Assembly: GCA_949152475.1 (NCBI GenBank) | Contig: OX424569.1 | Span: 25,837,950 to 25,901,949, forward strand | Source of the DNA: Terebella lapidaria | Taxonomy: Eukaryota; Annelida; Polychaeta; Terebellida; Terebellidae | Direction: 5' to 3' | Length of the DNA stretch: 64,000 nt | Part shown: in pieces, positions 22,155 to 34,600 of the stretch | How positions within the stretch are numbered: position 1 is the first letter of the stretch | How the letters are laid out: the number at the start of each line of letters is the position of its first letter | Notes under the pieces: generated by a model | Databases searched by the model: none | What the model was told of the DNA's origin: nothing | What the model saw: only the letters and a program-made list of their open reading frames with translations | Program-made: the position numbers and the translations under genes

Positions 22155-24265
22155 TTACCGAACCTATGGTCCGATAACCTATTGGCATGGCGTTGCGTCC
22201 TTCGTCGTCGTCGTCCGTCGTCGTCCACATTTTTCTATCTTTTTTGTTTACGGGCGAATTTTTCTGGAATTTTGCACAAAAATGCCTAAAAATATTTCAA
22301 GAAGGAGTTATTTTTGTAGTTAATTTGATTTCCGCTATTATTTCAAATTGGTGGCCATTTTTGACGATAAATTGCCAATTTTTTTTTTTTACTTTGATGG
22401 CCGTTTTCTTAAAATCTGTTCAGTAACTTTTTTTTAATTGATGCATAACACTCCTCATATATACGGTACCACTGTGATTTGTATAAGTTTCGTTGCCCTT
22501 GAATCGTTCGGAGTGAGCCATTTTGGCCCAAACTCGGCCCAAATGGGACTTTCCCATGTTAAATTCTCTTATGCTTTATAATGGGACACATTATACCTAA
22601 TATTTCACTTAATATTAAGATGAGTGATTGGGATCAATTGTGGACATATATGAAATGATATATGCTGAATATTTTCCTGACCTTTATATACCTTTATATA
22701 TATATTATATATATATTTAACCTCTGACCTCAGTTTCAAGGTCAGAGTACAAAATGGCTTATATCTCGCATATTATCGACTTTGCAGCTTATGAATCAAT
22801 ATTGTGAACATATAGTAAATGATATTAGCCGAATATTCTGATGACCTTGTAATTGACCTTCAACCTAATTTTCAAGGTCACAGGACAAAATGGCTAATAT
22901 CTCGCTTCTTGTCGACTTTACAGCTCAGGAATCAATTATGAACATATAGGAAATGATATATGCAGATTATTGTCATGACCTTGAATTTGACCTTTGACCT
23001 CATTTTCAAGGTCATATGACAAAATGTCTAATTTGTCACTTATTATCGATTTTACAGCTTAGGAATCAATTGTGGACATATAGGAAATGATATATGCTGA
23101 ATATTCTGGTGATCTTGAATTTGACCATTGACCTCATTTTCAAGGTCTAGAAGCACAAAATGGCTGATATTTCGCTTAATATCGACTTTACAGCTTAGAA
23201 ATCAATTATGTACATATAGGACATGATATATTCTGAATATTGTCATGACTTTGACCTTTGACCTAATTTTCAAGGTCACAGGACAAAAGCTTATTATAGA
23301 CTTTACAGCTTAGGAATCGTTTGCGAGCATAAAGAAAATGATATATGCTGAACATTGCCATGACCTTGAATTCGACCTTTGATCTCGTTTTCAAGGTCAA
23401 AGGAAAAATGGCTAATATCTTGCTTCTCTATTGACATCATAGCTTGGAACCAATTGTGGACATAGAAAATGATATACACTGAATATTTTGATGACCTAGA
23501 ATTTGACCTTGACCTTATTTTCAAGGTCAGAGCACAAAATGGCTAATATCTCACTTATCGTCAACTTCACATCTTAGGAATCCATAGTGAACATATAAGA
23601 AGTGATATACATGTATGCTGAATACATTGAGTTCGACCTTTCAACCTCATTCTCAAGGTCAGAGAACAAAATGGCTAACATCTTGCTTATTATCGACTTT
23701 AACATGTTGACAGCTTAGGAACCAACTACAAACAGGAAATGATGCTGAATATTCTAATGACCTTGAACTTGATTTTTGCCCTCATTTTCTAGGTCAGATC
23801 ACACATGGCTAATATCTCACTTATTATCAACTTTACAGCTTAGGATACAATTGCGGTCAAAATCCAAATGAAATATGCTGAATATCCTCGTGACCTCGAC
23901 TTGATCAATGACCTTATTTTCAAGTTTCCTTTTACCTGATTTTCAAGGTGACAGGACAAAATGACGAAATATATCGCTTATTGACTCCATAATGTGGGAA
24001 TCAATGATGGACATGTGGGAATTATTATACGCCAAATATTCTGATGACCTTGTATTTGACCTCTGACTTCCGCCACAGGACGAAATTGCTAATATCTCTC
24101 TGATTATTGAATTTACAGCTTAGCAATCAACTGTGGACATGATATATGCTTATTATTATATATGCAGAATATTCTTTTGACTTTGAATTTAAGCAGTGAC
24201 CTGGCTAACATCTAAAATATTAAAGATATATTGTTCGATAACCTATCTTTGGCCTAATTTTTGTT
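22155..24265. repeat. Dispersed repeat with AGGTCA-rich tandem satellite
   Basis: Starts with GGTTACCGAACCTATGG and a GTCGTC-rich block (22195-22230) and ends near CGATAACCTATCTTTGG. From about 22600 to 24230 it holds roughly ten degenerate units of about 140-150 bases. Each has TGACCTTGAATTTGACCTTTGACC, TTCAAGGTCA, ACAAAATGGCTAATATCTCGC, ATCGACTTTACAGCTTAGGAATCAA and GGACATATAGGAAATGATAT. Fragments recur at 2575-3131 and 9474-9660. The TCAAGGTCA motif equals the extended half-site bound by monomeric nuclear receptors; whether this matters is unknown. Confidence 0.75.
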
Positions 24266-24284
24266 GAGTAAGTCTTTTCCACCT

Positions 24285-25235
24285 ATAAATTAAGGTTGCT
24301 TAACAGTCAGTATCGATGGTTATCAGCCGAATTCTGGTATGTTCTGTTTGGACTTACTATATCTCAGCAGTTTGGCAATGAATCTTGCTGAAAATTGTTC
24401 CGTGGGTTCTGTACATAACTACAAGACTTGTCCAATGGCAAAATTGAAGACCCAGTCGATAATCATATAGATCCTGAACGTTATACACATGTAACTAAAT
24501 GTAACTTACATGGGAAGCGGACAGCGTTTTAGGCTTCAGTTTCTTGACTATGGTTAGATTATTTATCATAGAACAATAATCTACTGCCTGTTTGGGGGTT
24601 TACCTCGACACCAGGTGGGTATTTAATTTTCAAAATAGCATGTTATTCATCACCTGTATGGAAATTACACTTGTTGGCATTGTAAACTCAACTGCAAACT
24701 TTTTCAAGAATTCCGCGACTCGAATAATTTTTAAGAGTAGTATAGAACCAAACTCACAACAACATCTTACAGCTGAGTACAACGCTCTCGATAGCTGAGC
24801 ATTGACGGTATTTCCCATGCGAATAATCTGTTGATCTGTACTTAGCGCTTCACTGAAAAACGACACAAGATTTTTCATTTAATCGCAATAAATATACGTA
24901 TTTGCACATCAATTTTCTTGAAATTGAAGGGTAGGTTATTGATCACGGATATGTGCACCCGCTGTAGTTAAGAAACTGCTCCATGTATTGCTTCGTTTAG
25001 GCAACGTAAGTTACATGTGTTCCAGCAACATTCAATTACATTTATATACTAATTTATTGATGAAACCGTGAATCGCATATTCGCATCACCCTCATAAATA
25101 TAAGCAGAATATATATACTGAATTTCATTCAAGTTTGTAACGAAACGACCGAGATATGAATTAAAATTGCACATGGTATTAAACCGTTGAAATCACCAGA
25201 ACGTAACTGTTACGCAATCTTAAATACATCCTTTT
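24285..25235. repeat. Dispersed repeat, copy 1
   Basis: Matches 33893-34940 over about 950 bases with many small differences (AAATTGAAGACC..AGTCGATAATCATA, GGCATTGTAAACTCAACYGCAAACTTT, ACGCAATCTTAA). No protein family is recognised. A short - strand frame (24630-24878) is also open in the other copy. Confidence 0.65.
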
Positions 25236-25605
25236 AGTTTGGCATACTATAACATGTAATTTACCATAAATGGTGGAGTGTTTTAGATTTTATGTTAAAA
25301 GGCCTGTGCACATTGAATATATGCGAGATGGAAATAAATTGATAGATTGGGGATATCATTAAAGTATGTATTCTTCGACATGGTCAACTCAATATGCTTG
25401 GTCTAGTTGACAGTTTCATAGACACATAATGTTTTATAACTATTCTCACACCTGAACATGTTATATTTGTGAAGATATAAGCTACTGGTAACTGATTCAA
25501 AACTGATTCAACCAAGTATTTCTTGCATAACACTCAACAACATTTACAAACCATGATTCTTCTAAGATGGCGCCAATAAATTATCGTTGTCAAATTTGGT
25601 ATTTT
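25236..25605. other. No gene seen
   Basis: AT-rich sequence between the dispersed repeat and the TIR element; no ORF or repeat is recognised. Confidence 0.35.
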
Positions 25606-25610
25606 ATTAG

Positions 25611-25911
25611 CACAGTCGTCAACGTGCGCACATGATTCCTGTAGCGGAGTTACCACAGTCGTCAACGTGCGCACAGGATTCCTGTAGCGGAGTTACCACA
25701 GTCGTCAACGTGCGCACAGGATTCCTGTAGCAGAGTTACCACAGTCGTCAACGTGCGCACAGGATTCCTGTAGCGGAGTTACCACAGTCGTCAACGTGCG
25801 CACAGGATTCCTGTAGCGGAGTTACCACAGTCGTCAACGTGCGCACAGGATTCCTGTAGCGGAGTTACCACAGTCGTCAACGTGCGCACAGGATTCCTGT
25901 AGCGGAGTTAC
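25611..25911. repeat. Seven tandem copies of a 43-bp TIR end
   Basis: Units start at 25611, 25654, 25697, 25740, 25783, 25826 and 25869. They are almost identical (one base change in the first, one in the third). Each unit carries the terminal CACAGTCGTCAACGTGCGCA. The right end of the element has one unit only. Confidence 0.9.
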
Positions 25912-26084
25912 AGGAAGCCTGAAAAAAGCAACAACATAATCTGAGAGAATTGATGGTAGGTGGGAAACTGAATATAATCCATATTCTGCAATGATTTATG
26001 GAGTAAATAGAACATGTGCCATCAGATTGTGTTGAGAAATTTGTCGTTGATCCAGCATGTTTTACTGGTGCCCCACCGCTTACT

Positions 26085-26185
26085 TGCTTATTTGCCCATA
26101 GAATCAGACAATTTGCTCACAGAATCAGACTTTTTGCCCATTGAATCAGAATAATGCACATAGAATCAGACAAACGGTTCCTCCC
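26085..26185. repeat. Short degenerate tandem repeat (GAATCAGAC)
   Basis: ATAGAATCAGACAATTTGCTC-type units of about 21-25 bases repeated four times inside the TIR element. Confidence 0.6.
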
Positions 26186-27844
26186 TGTGAATATAATAAA
26201 CTGAATATACACTGCTCATCATGTCCTCAATAATATCAGTATTGGTGTGTTGCATGGACCTAACCTATCTTACGTGTGTGTTTTTGTTAGCAACTTTCCT
26301 ACAGAGAATTATTATGGCTGGTGACTGTGGGTACTGCAGTTTCTCATCAGAGCAAACGGATGACATTATACAACACTGCATCCAGTCCGACGCTGGTCCC
26401 AATACTGATCAGTGAGGTCATGGTGAGCACTGTATATATTCAGTTTATGTATAGTGTACATACATATTATACCGTTCCAGTTGTTAAATATAATAAATAA
26501 TTTTGCTGTAAATTTAACGGAAAGAGAGATTCGTGGACAATTTTACATCTAGTGGTACTTGCATTGCCAATTGATGAGATCCATCCAGGAATAATGCAGC
26601 CTATATGCTTGTACTTTTCCAGTACAATGCACAATCCATGAATCTGACCTTTGTATTTGAGTTATATTGATGTGTAAAAAGTTAATTTAGTAAAAAAAGA
26701 AATTTTAGGGCAATTTTACATCCAGTGTTACTTGAATACTTCAGCGCCTGTTACGTGAATACTTCAGCGCCTGTTACGTGAATCCTGCAGCACATATATC
26801 GTGTGTGCTACGATAAACAATTGCTTGACAAACACAAACAGACGTGTGTCACCTCCCATTGACTGTTGAATTTGATCAACTGTGAACCAAGCAGTGGGCG
26901 AAGCAGTGGGCAAAAGTTCCATTATATGGTGATTTCATGTAGACAAAGGGGCAATCGGACGATAATTAAGGAATAATCTCTCACTTCATGTGTTTATAGT
27001 TAATAATAACGAAGGTGTCAACAACGAATGAAACTACCACCCAAAAGAATATCTTTATGTTGGTCTATCTGCTAAGTCGCTTTGATGGAAACCTCGTTTG
27101 GGATGTGTTTCCAACCAAAAATACCCACCCACCATCAATTTTCTCAGATTATGTTGTTGTTTTTTGCAGGCTTCCTGTAACTCCGCTACAGGAATCCTGT
27201 GCGCACGTTGACGACTGTGATTAGGTTTCGACGAGTCCAAAAAATAAAGCCGAAATCAAGTCTCTATCTGTTTAGAGTCATTTCCAGCGAACACATTAAA
27301 TGAATATATAGAACAATTTTTTTTTTCGGTAATAAATTCGTTTTTGCAAATTTCATCCACTTTCCCCTTTCATAAATGGAACTTGAAGGGTCGAAACGGC
27401 AATTTTGGTGAAAAAAAACCCCAGTTACATATCAACATTACACATTTCTCCGGTAAATTTTCTCATCCCTTGATATATTTTAAAGATAAAATTTAAAAAA
27501 ATTCTGAGCTGGAAAACCCACTTTTGCGGACAATTTCGGACTAATCATATGTGTTTTAATGTTATAATACCATACTTACGCCATGAACTACTGTACGTGG
27601 TGCCTTCAATGATCCGCCACGTAATTCCAGACATTTGACACCAAAATTATTACTCTAGCTTCATTACTCGTGATTTAATGGCCTTTTATGTGAATTTTAT
27701 TATAAAAAATAATAACCGCAGCTACCGCAAACATAAAATTGTTAGAATTTTATGAACAAATCAATATTTTGAATGTCATCCGAGCTAATATTAACCAATA
27801 CAGACTTTATTTTGGCACAAGGATGGGTGACAAATCCTCCTTAA

Positions 27845-29111
27845 AGCTGGACTAATGGTATTTAAGGAGACAAGAGAGATGAAAAAAAATATATGTCGGC
27901 ACATGTACCGCATGTGTCCAGGCGGTACTGCACCCGTGAGATTACCGAACATTTCCGAAGTACCATCGGCTAGTTTCGGCCGCCCTCGGCGTTTGCTCCA
28001 AAGAGCTCCGCTCACAAAGTGCAACCGGTCGATATAAAACTCGCCTGTCGTCATGTGGTATAGTCCAGTTCAACTCACGATACTCTGGGCTGCAACACCA
28101 CGCTGCACTCCCGGTGAATGCATATCCCCCATACTGCTTGTCAACAGCAGATATTTTATAAACCATCATATTGCCTAAATCTATCTCCGAAATGGAAATA
28201 AATAAACACGATATATTCGACATGTCAATTGTTTACATAAAGTATCACACACAGATTCATAACAGAATGTACATCACAATTGAGAAATTGGCCCATGTTC
28301 TCCCGTCGGATTACAACTCAACAGGCTTGAGTTGTAATCTAGCGGGATTACTATTGTTGGGCAATATTTGTTAGGCTTTAGGCTTCGCTTCCCAGAATAA
28401 AGCTCATCAACTATGATTTGCGATTAGACAATTATGTATACATTTCATTGCCAATCAGTGTTTAGTGAACAAAATGTACTGTATCCGAAATTGGTTATAG
28501 TCATAGTCTACTTTCTAACAAACATCATTGACAGTGAGTATTATTTGTATAGTTATGCTATCGCACTGTATAAAAGATACACAGCCTAGACATAGTCCGC
28601 ACAGTAATAGTATTTGGGGCGGGGTGCTACTGTTAGCATCCCGAAATACAAATGTATGAACGGTAGTGGTCAACTGTGCCAACGAATAAGTGGTATGTAT
28701 GGACGATTGATACATCATATCACACAAGTTGGTAATGTACATTGAAACGGAATGGAGTACATATGTAAAATTATTTCATAGTACAGTAATACCACCAAAA
28801 TCCACCTTTTTAGCGTTCCCATTTAGGTATATCGATATATGCTTTAGCGGCAACAGCCCAAATGTTTCCGTGTTGACATGTACGCACAAATGACACGCTT
28901 CATTGAACGGTACTGGGGCCATATATACTGGCAGAAACCCCTCAAGTGCTGGAGCGTTTGGAGCAAACGCCGAGAACAACCGAAGGCAGCCGACTGCAGT
29001 CGGGCATTTTCGGAAATGTAACGGGCACAGTACCGTATGAACACATGCGGTACATGTGCCGAAATATATTTTTTAATCTATTTTTTCTCCTTTTAAGCCA
29101 TTAGTCCAGCT
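27845..29111. mobile_element. Non-autonomous TIR element flanked by TTAA
   Basis: Long inverted repeats: AGCTGGACTAATGG at 27845 and CCATTAGTCCAGCT at 29098-29111, extending with differences for about 170 bases inward (CGGCACATGTACCGCATGTG, CTCGGCGTTTGCTCC). Both ends abut TTAA (27841-27844 and 29112-29115). TTAA target sites are the mark of piggyBac, but the terminal bases do not look like known piggyBac ends, so the superfamily is open. No transposase is present. A perfect 13-bp hairpin (GATTACAACTCAA, 28309-28340) lies inside. Confidence 0.55.
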
Positions 29112-29549
29112 TTAAATTGACATTTTGGGATTCTCCCCCTAGCCTGGTATCGTCAAGGGCGCAGAGAGTTTTCTCCAATGATCTCCAATCTGGAGGTACA
29201 GAACATTCATAATGAACGCCAAAACTGATAAAGGTCAGGTTCAAATTCACCAAAATGCATTAGAGTACGACGATCTCTATACCATGGTAATCCTTATGTA
29301 TCAGAAGCACACACAGTCGAACACGATGTGGGTGATTAATCCACAAACACAATTATATGTATTACATTCATTGATGACAATAAGGTTGCTTGGAATAACA
29401 CGAACATGCCAATATCACTGTTGTTGCATGGTTTTATTATTTCAGCAATCTCAGTTTAGTCTACTTCGCAGTGAACAATCGAATAATACTGCAATAATGC
29501 ACACTGCTCAACAATTTAACATAGCATAACATAATACAACATAGTATAA

Positions 29550-30620
29550 AACTAGACGTCAAGGCCTAAAGATGCCTTGGAGGCATTTCGGTGTTAAGAC
29601 TAATTTATAATATTTATAACATGTTTACCATGGGCTCTACGACACACCGTTTCCAAGATATCGACGAATATGAAGGATGTCGACTCAGCAAAAAAAATTC
29701 AGGCCAATCATAATAATCAACTTAATCCACAATACCAGACATGTTTGTCCAGGGCGACGAGTCCGAAAATAACGTCTGTTTCGCTCTTCGATGCACCGTT
29801 TCTGAAATATCAACGAGAACAAAAAATGCCGCCTAGGCAAAAAAATTTCAGTTCAAGGTCAAAGTTCATCCATAATACCCCTTAGACATGTTTGTCTACG
29901 GTGACGAAACTGAAAATAACGTCCGTTTCACTCTACGTCCCACCATTTCCGAGATATCGATAAAAACGTAAAATGCCGATTCAGCAGAAAAATTCAAGTT
30001 CGAGGTCGAAGGTCATCCTTAATACCCCTTAGACATGTTTGTCTAGGGCGACGAGTCCGAAAATCTGACACACCATCGCTCTCTGACACACCATTTCCGA
30101 GATATCGCCCAAATCGTAAAAATGCTGACTCGGCAAGAAACTTCCAGGTCAAGGTCAAAGTTCATCCATAATATCCCTCAGACATGTTTGTCTAGAGCGA
30201 GGAGTCCAAAAATAACGTCCATTTCGCTCTACATTGCACCGATTCCGAGATATCGACGAAAACGAAAAATGCAGACTCAGCAGCAAAATTCAAGGTCAAG
30301 GTCAAAATCCGTAATACCCCATAGACATGTTTGTTTAGGGCGACGAGTCCGAAAATAATGTCTGTTTCACTCTACGACGCACCGTTTCCGAGATATCGAC
30401 GAAAATGAAAAATGCCGACCCAGCAGAAAAATTCAAGGTCACGGTCAAAGGTCATCCCTTAAACCCCTTAGACATGTTTGTCTAGGGCGACGAGTCCGAA
30501 AATAACGTCCGTTTCGCTCTACGAAGCGTTGTTTCCGAGCTATGCAGGAAACCTCAAGGATGACTGGGCGAAAACTCTTTCGACTTCTAGGTCACAGGTC
30601 GTTTGACTATATGACCCCAA
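29550..30620. repeat. Tandem repeat array, unit about 145-150 bp
   Basis: About seven degenerate units, each with TAGACATGTTTGTCTAGGGCGA, CGAGTCCGAAAATAACGTCC, TTTCGCTCTACG, TTTCCGAGATATCGACGAAAA and TTCAAGGTCAAGGTCAAAG. A related nonrepeated part follows to about 30850 (GAGATATCG, CGCGCGGAAACGAAAACGG), ending in a purine tract. It may be a mobile element with an internal satellite and an A-rich 3' end. Confidence 0.65.
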
Positions 30621-30847
30621 AATCGATAGGGCTGTTCTCGGGTGAAATATGAACCTCCATGCAAAGTTTTGCATTGCCTGAATAGTGTTTGAGATATCGT
30701 GCGGAAACAAAGTCCGAAAAATGACCTCAATTTCATCCTCACGGACCTCGGATCCGGCTCAAAAACTATACAGCACATCTACATAATATGTCTGAGCAGT
30801 GGTGAAAATTTCAAGTCTATCCGTCAAGGCGTTCTCGAGTTATCGCG

Positions 30848-30926
30848 CGGAAACGAAAACGGAGGAAGAAAAAAAAAGAAAGAAAAAAAAGAAAAAGAAG
30901 AAAAAAGAAAAAAAGAAGAAGAAGAA
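30848..30926. repeat. Purine (GAA/A) tract
   Basis: Almost pure A and G for about 80 bases (AAGAAAAAAAAGAAAG and GAAGAAGAAGAAT), placed at the end of the preceding repeat like a 3' tail. Confidence 0.8.
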
Positions 30927-31207
30927 TTCTGACAAAACCATTAAATTAATATTCGAAATGTCATTACATGTATATATATATATATATGTGTGTAGATCTA
31001 TTTGTTTAAATGCAGACTTGATATACATCGTAGTGATTGTATGAAAAGTTTTTCTAAAAATACTTTTGACACAATATGATGGATTTTCCCTATAGATCTC
31101 CAGTAGGTACACTATAACACGTACCACTTATCGGGCAGAACACAGATCATAATATTTGGACGGAATTATTGAAGCAGGAAATCAGGCCATTTTGCTCTCG
31201 AATGCTC

Positions 31208-31662
31208 TCAGTTTCTGCTGCTGACTTTGACTTTACGCGTGATGCAGGCGTGCCAGACGGTGACCATGATGAAGTCGACCACCTCGAAGACTGTGAGTAG
31301 AGTGCTGCCGAGTATGAGGCCGAGAGCTCCGCCGATATCACAGAGCAGAGCTAAAGGCGTGTATCCCGGCACCGTCACCATCTCATTGTACGCCACCTCA
31401 CTGAAGAAAATCTCCACCATCGCAAACTCCTTCGAGAGATATCTCTCCGGGTCGCTACCGGGACTAAAAGAATCAACCAAGGGCGCCATGAAGTCGACAA
31501 AGTAGTCCGACGCAGGCGCAGTCGAGATGGCGTAGGTATAATCGGTGTTGTTACACTGGCGTAAACAGTCGCATTCCTCCGCCAGGCCAGATTTGATGTA
31601 ATGGTCTTGAGCTGGGATAAGGCAAGTGTGAGTCTTGGCTGGATTGCAGGTCGGCACGTCTC
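31208..31662 (-). CDS. Exon 7 of the DEG/ENaC gene (TM2, C-terminus)
   Basis: Begins after a pyrimidine-rich tract and AAAG; the split Gly codon joins exon 6 to give MPGDVPTC. Encodes the last extracellular cysteines, the pre-TM2 segment, TM2 with the GST filter triplet, and a short cytoplasmic tail ending KVSSRN. The open frame continues upstream to 31837, but that part is intron. Confidence 0.85.
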
Positions 31663-34600
31663 CTTTGTCGGAATGAATAAGAGCAAAATGATTCACCTTG
31701 CAATGTTCAAATGATACGTTTATAGAACGACCACCTAATGTTTGAAAGATTTGTTCTTGCCCAGTTTGTTCCCCAGGTACTGAGAAATATTTGTTAAATC
31801 CTATTTTCTTTAGATTTGTCTGTAGATTTGTCGACATTTGGATTTTTCAAAATTCGACTCTGAATTTTCAATTTTGTAAATTTTTGAGAATTTAGGATTT
31901 TCGACTTTTCATTCCTGCATGCGCTTCCCTCGAGAACGTTATGATCTGTTCACAGTGGCAAAGAATCTTGATGATCTAGACACATCTAGATATACGATAG
32001 CGGACAGCACACTCATTCAATCTATGTTACTTTATTCCAAGCAGTACCCGGCATGTAGATATCTTTGCAGCTGCAGTTTTGCACGATGTAGTCCGTCTCG
32101 CACTGCGTCAAACAACCATTGTAATGGTAATCCTCCTTCTTGGAGCAGTTTGTGTGAGGCGGACCTTGGTCAACCACCTGTTGGGGGCAGAAATAAATAA
32201 TGTAGGACTAACCCAGGATTAAAGTACCCGATATATATGATTACAAATCCTCTCTTTTCCCTAAAGAAATTAGATATGTCCAGTTCTCTACATTTTATGA
32301 GAAATATTTATTTTTGTTGATCAAATTAATCAATTAATTATTATTAATTATTGATTGACATTATATGTATGTGTGCTCATGCGTGTATATCTTGGTGCAG
32401 ACTATGTTATTGTAACGCACACAACATTCACCATATGTCATACAATAAAATGTAGCTCGAGCGCAAGGAAGGTTATCGGACTTTTGCACCAAAACGATCA
32501 AACTTATGCATGCAAAGTTCTATAATCCACTTGCAGGTTACCAGGTCAAAACATTTATACTAGTATCATATATCCATATTTCATAATGAAATCACGTCCA
32601 CATGTATAGTATTGTCTCTAAAAACATTTTGTGGCGGATACAACCTTTCATTTGAGTACTCAATTTCAACCCAGGTCAAGTTCAAGGCCACCAAAAGATG
32701 CTCCATATATTACTCCTTATATAAGTCATAATATAATCATACATTATGCTCTACACATGTTTTCAGGAGTTTTGTCACGTGAAAGGTCAAACATATACTA
32801 GTTTATGTTCATAAATAGACAATATTACCTGGTTTTTCCAGTATGTGACCTGATATTTCCCCGAGATCCCGAGTATTAGGGCAAATGCCGGGATCAAGGG
32901 CAAATATCGGGGCACATGCTGCAAAAACCAGGTGATGTTGTGTTTATTATATACTTTGAAGAGAATAGGGTAAAAGGACAATAAGACACGTGCATGTGTT
33001 GTTGTGGCAACATCATTCGATGCGCATGAGCGATCATTGACAGCGGGCAGGATACCGGCCAGTATTTGCCCTGATATTTGCCCTCGTATTTGCCCGCTGA
33101 GCGTTGTTATCGTGCAGGGCACAAACAGTGTTACGCGGACGAATAACATCGCAGGTAGTTAATAATACAAGCATATTCACCAAGACCAACTCCATGGACC
33201 TACACATTTCGTGGCGTACCTTGAATTACAGTGGTCAAGGTCAACGCAGGACAAGACAAGTCACCCATCTGTACATATTACAAATATGACCTTCATCTCC
33301 CATCGTTTTGACACGTTTGCAAATTCAGTGATGGTCATAATCTCGAACATTAATATTCAAGCTCACTACAAGTCAAGTACAAGGTCATTGAAGGATCCAG
33401 GATATATTCACAATAACAAGAGCTCTATCTTTAATAGTTTTGCCTTCGAAGATCAACTCACACGTTTTATGGTGTGCTTTTCCTTGCGTTTGAGCATTCA
33501 GTTGAAGAAATAGGGGAAATTAAAAAATCGAAAGCATCAGTTTGTGGGGAGCATCCCATGGTATCACCATACAGAATACAAGATTTCATCGAGTGGTCCC
33601 GGGGAGAAAATTTTTGAAATTTCTCCCATTGTAAGTAAATAAAATTAAAAAAATCACCGAAATATAATCAAATATTCTAAAAATCTATTTGTGGGGACTA
33701 TCCCATATTAATTATTATTCAAACAAGATTCCTTCAAGTGCTTTTGGGAAAGAGGACGTTTCTTATTTCTCCCTTTATGAATAAATAACCTCTTTGAATT
33801 TCTTTGAATTCATCGCAAAAAATAGCCCAAGGGTTAGAAAAATTACCGAAGAAATATACAATGTTTATCTACAGTGATTCGTATGCCAATGTGAATTAAG
33901 GATGCTTAACAGTCAGGATCGATGCCTTATCAGCTGAATTTTAGTATGTTTTATTTGGGCTATTGCTCTGCAGTTTAGCATTGGATTTCGCTGAAAATTG
34001 TTGCGTAGGTTCTATACATGACTGCAGCAGCAACATTTGTCCAATGTCCAAATTGAAGACCTAGTCGATAATCATACAGGTCCGGAACGTTATACTCCAC
34101 CAATTAAATATAACTTACATAGGAAACAGACAGCGTTTTAGGGTGCAATTTCTTGACTGTGGTTCGAATACTTATCATAGAGCTGTTTTGGGGTTTACCT
34201 CGACACTTGGTGGTAATTTGATGTTCAAAATAACATGTTATATATCATCCGCACTGAAAATACACTGGGCAAAACAATGGAATGTCAGTCGCAATAATAA
34301 CGACTATATCCGTTGGCATTGTAAACTCAACCGCAAACTTTATCAAGAATCCAGCAACTCTATTATTTTCTAAGAGTAGTATATAAGCAAAATCACAACA
34401 ACATCTCACTCCTGAGTACAACGTTCTCGACAGCTGAGCATTGACGGTATTTCCCATACGAATAATCCGTTTATCTGTACCTAACGCTTCACTGACCAGC
34501 GGCACAAGACATTTTCAGTGAATCGCAATAGATCGGGTTAGATCACCATGGTGAAAGTCGAATACCGCACCTTACTCAATAGATATACGTATTTGCACAT

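Larger units (their letters stand above)
25611..27219. mobile_element. Non-autonomous TIR transposon with CACAGTCG ends
   Basis: A 1609-bp element with terminal inverted repeats of about 100 bp. The right end (about 27120-27219) matches, inverted, the unit at 25869-25970 plus the start. The termini read CACAGTCGTCAACG and CGTTGACGACTGTG. Both ends are flanked by ATTAG (25606-25610 and 27220-27224), a likely 5-bp target duplication. At the left end the outer 43 bases are present seven times. No transposase is encoded. A 5-bp duplication and CACAGT-type ends recall Transib-like elements, but that is inference. Confidence 0.65.

Noticed and set aside
25611-25911. Possible CRISPR-like array
   Set aside because: Units are directly adjacent with no unique spacers, and they are the end of a TIR transposon in a eukaryotic genome.
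31663-31837. N-terminal extension of the last channel ORF (MSTNLQTNL)
   Set aside because: It lies upstream of a good acceptor, and joining at 31662 restores the conserved MPGD block, so this part is intron.
32787-33149. 120-codon - strand frame in intron 5
   Set aside because: Low-complexity GQI repeats from a GGGCAAATA motif, no splice logic, no family.
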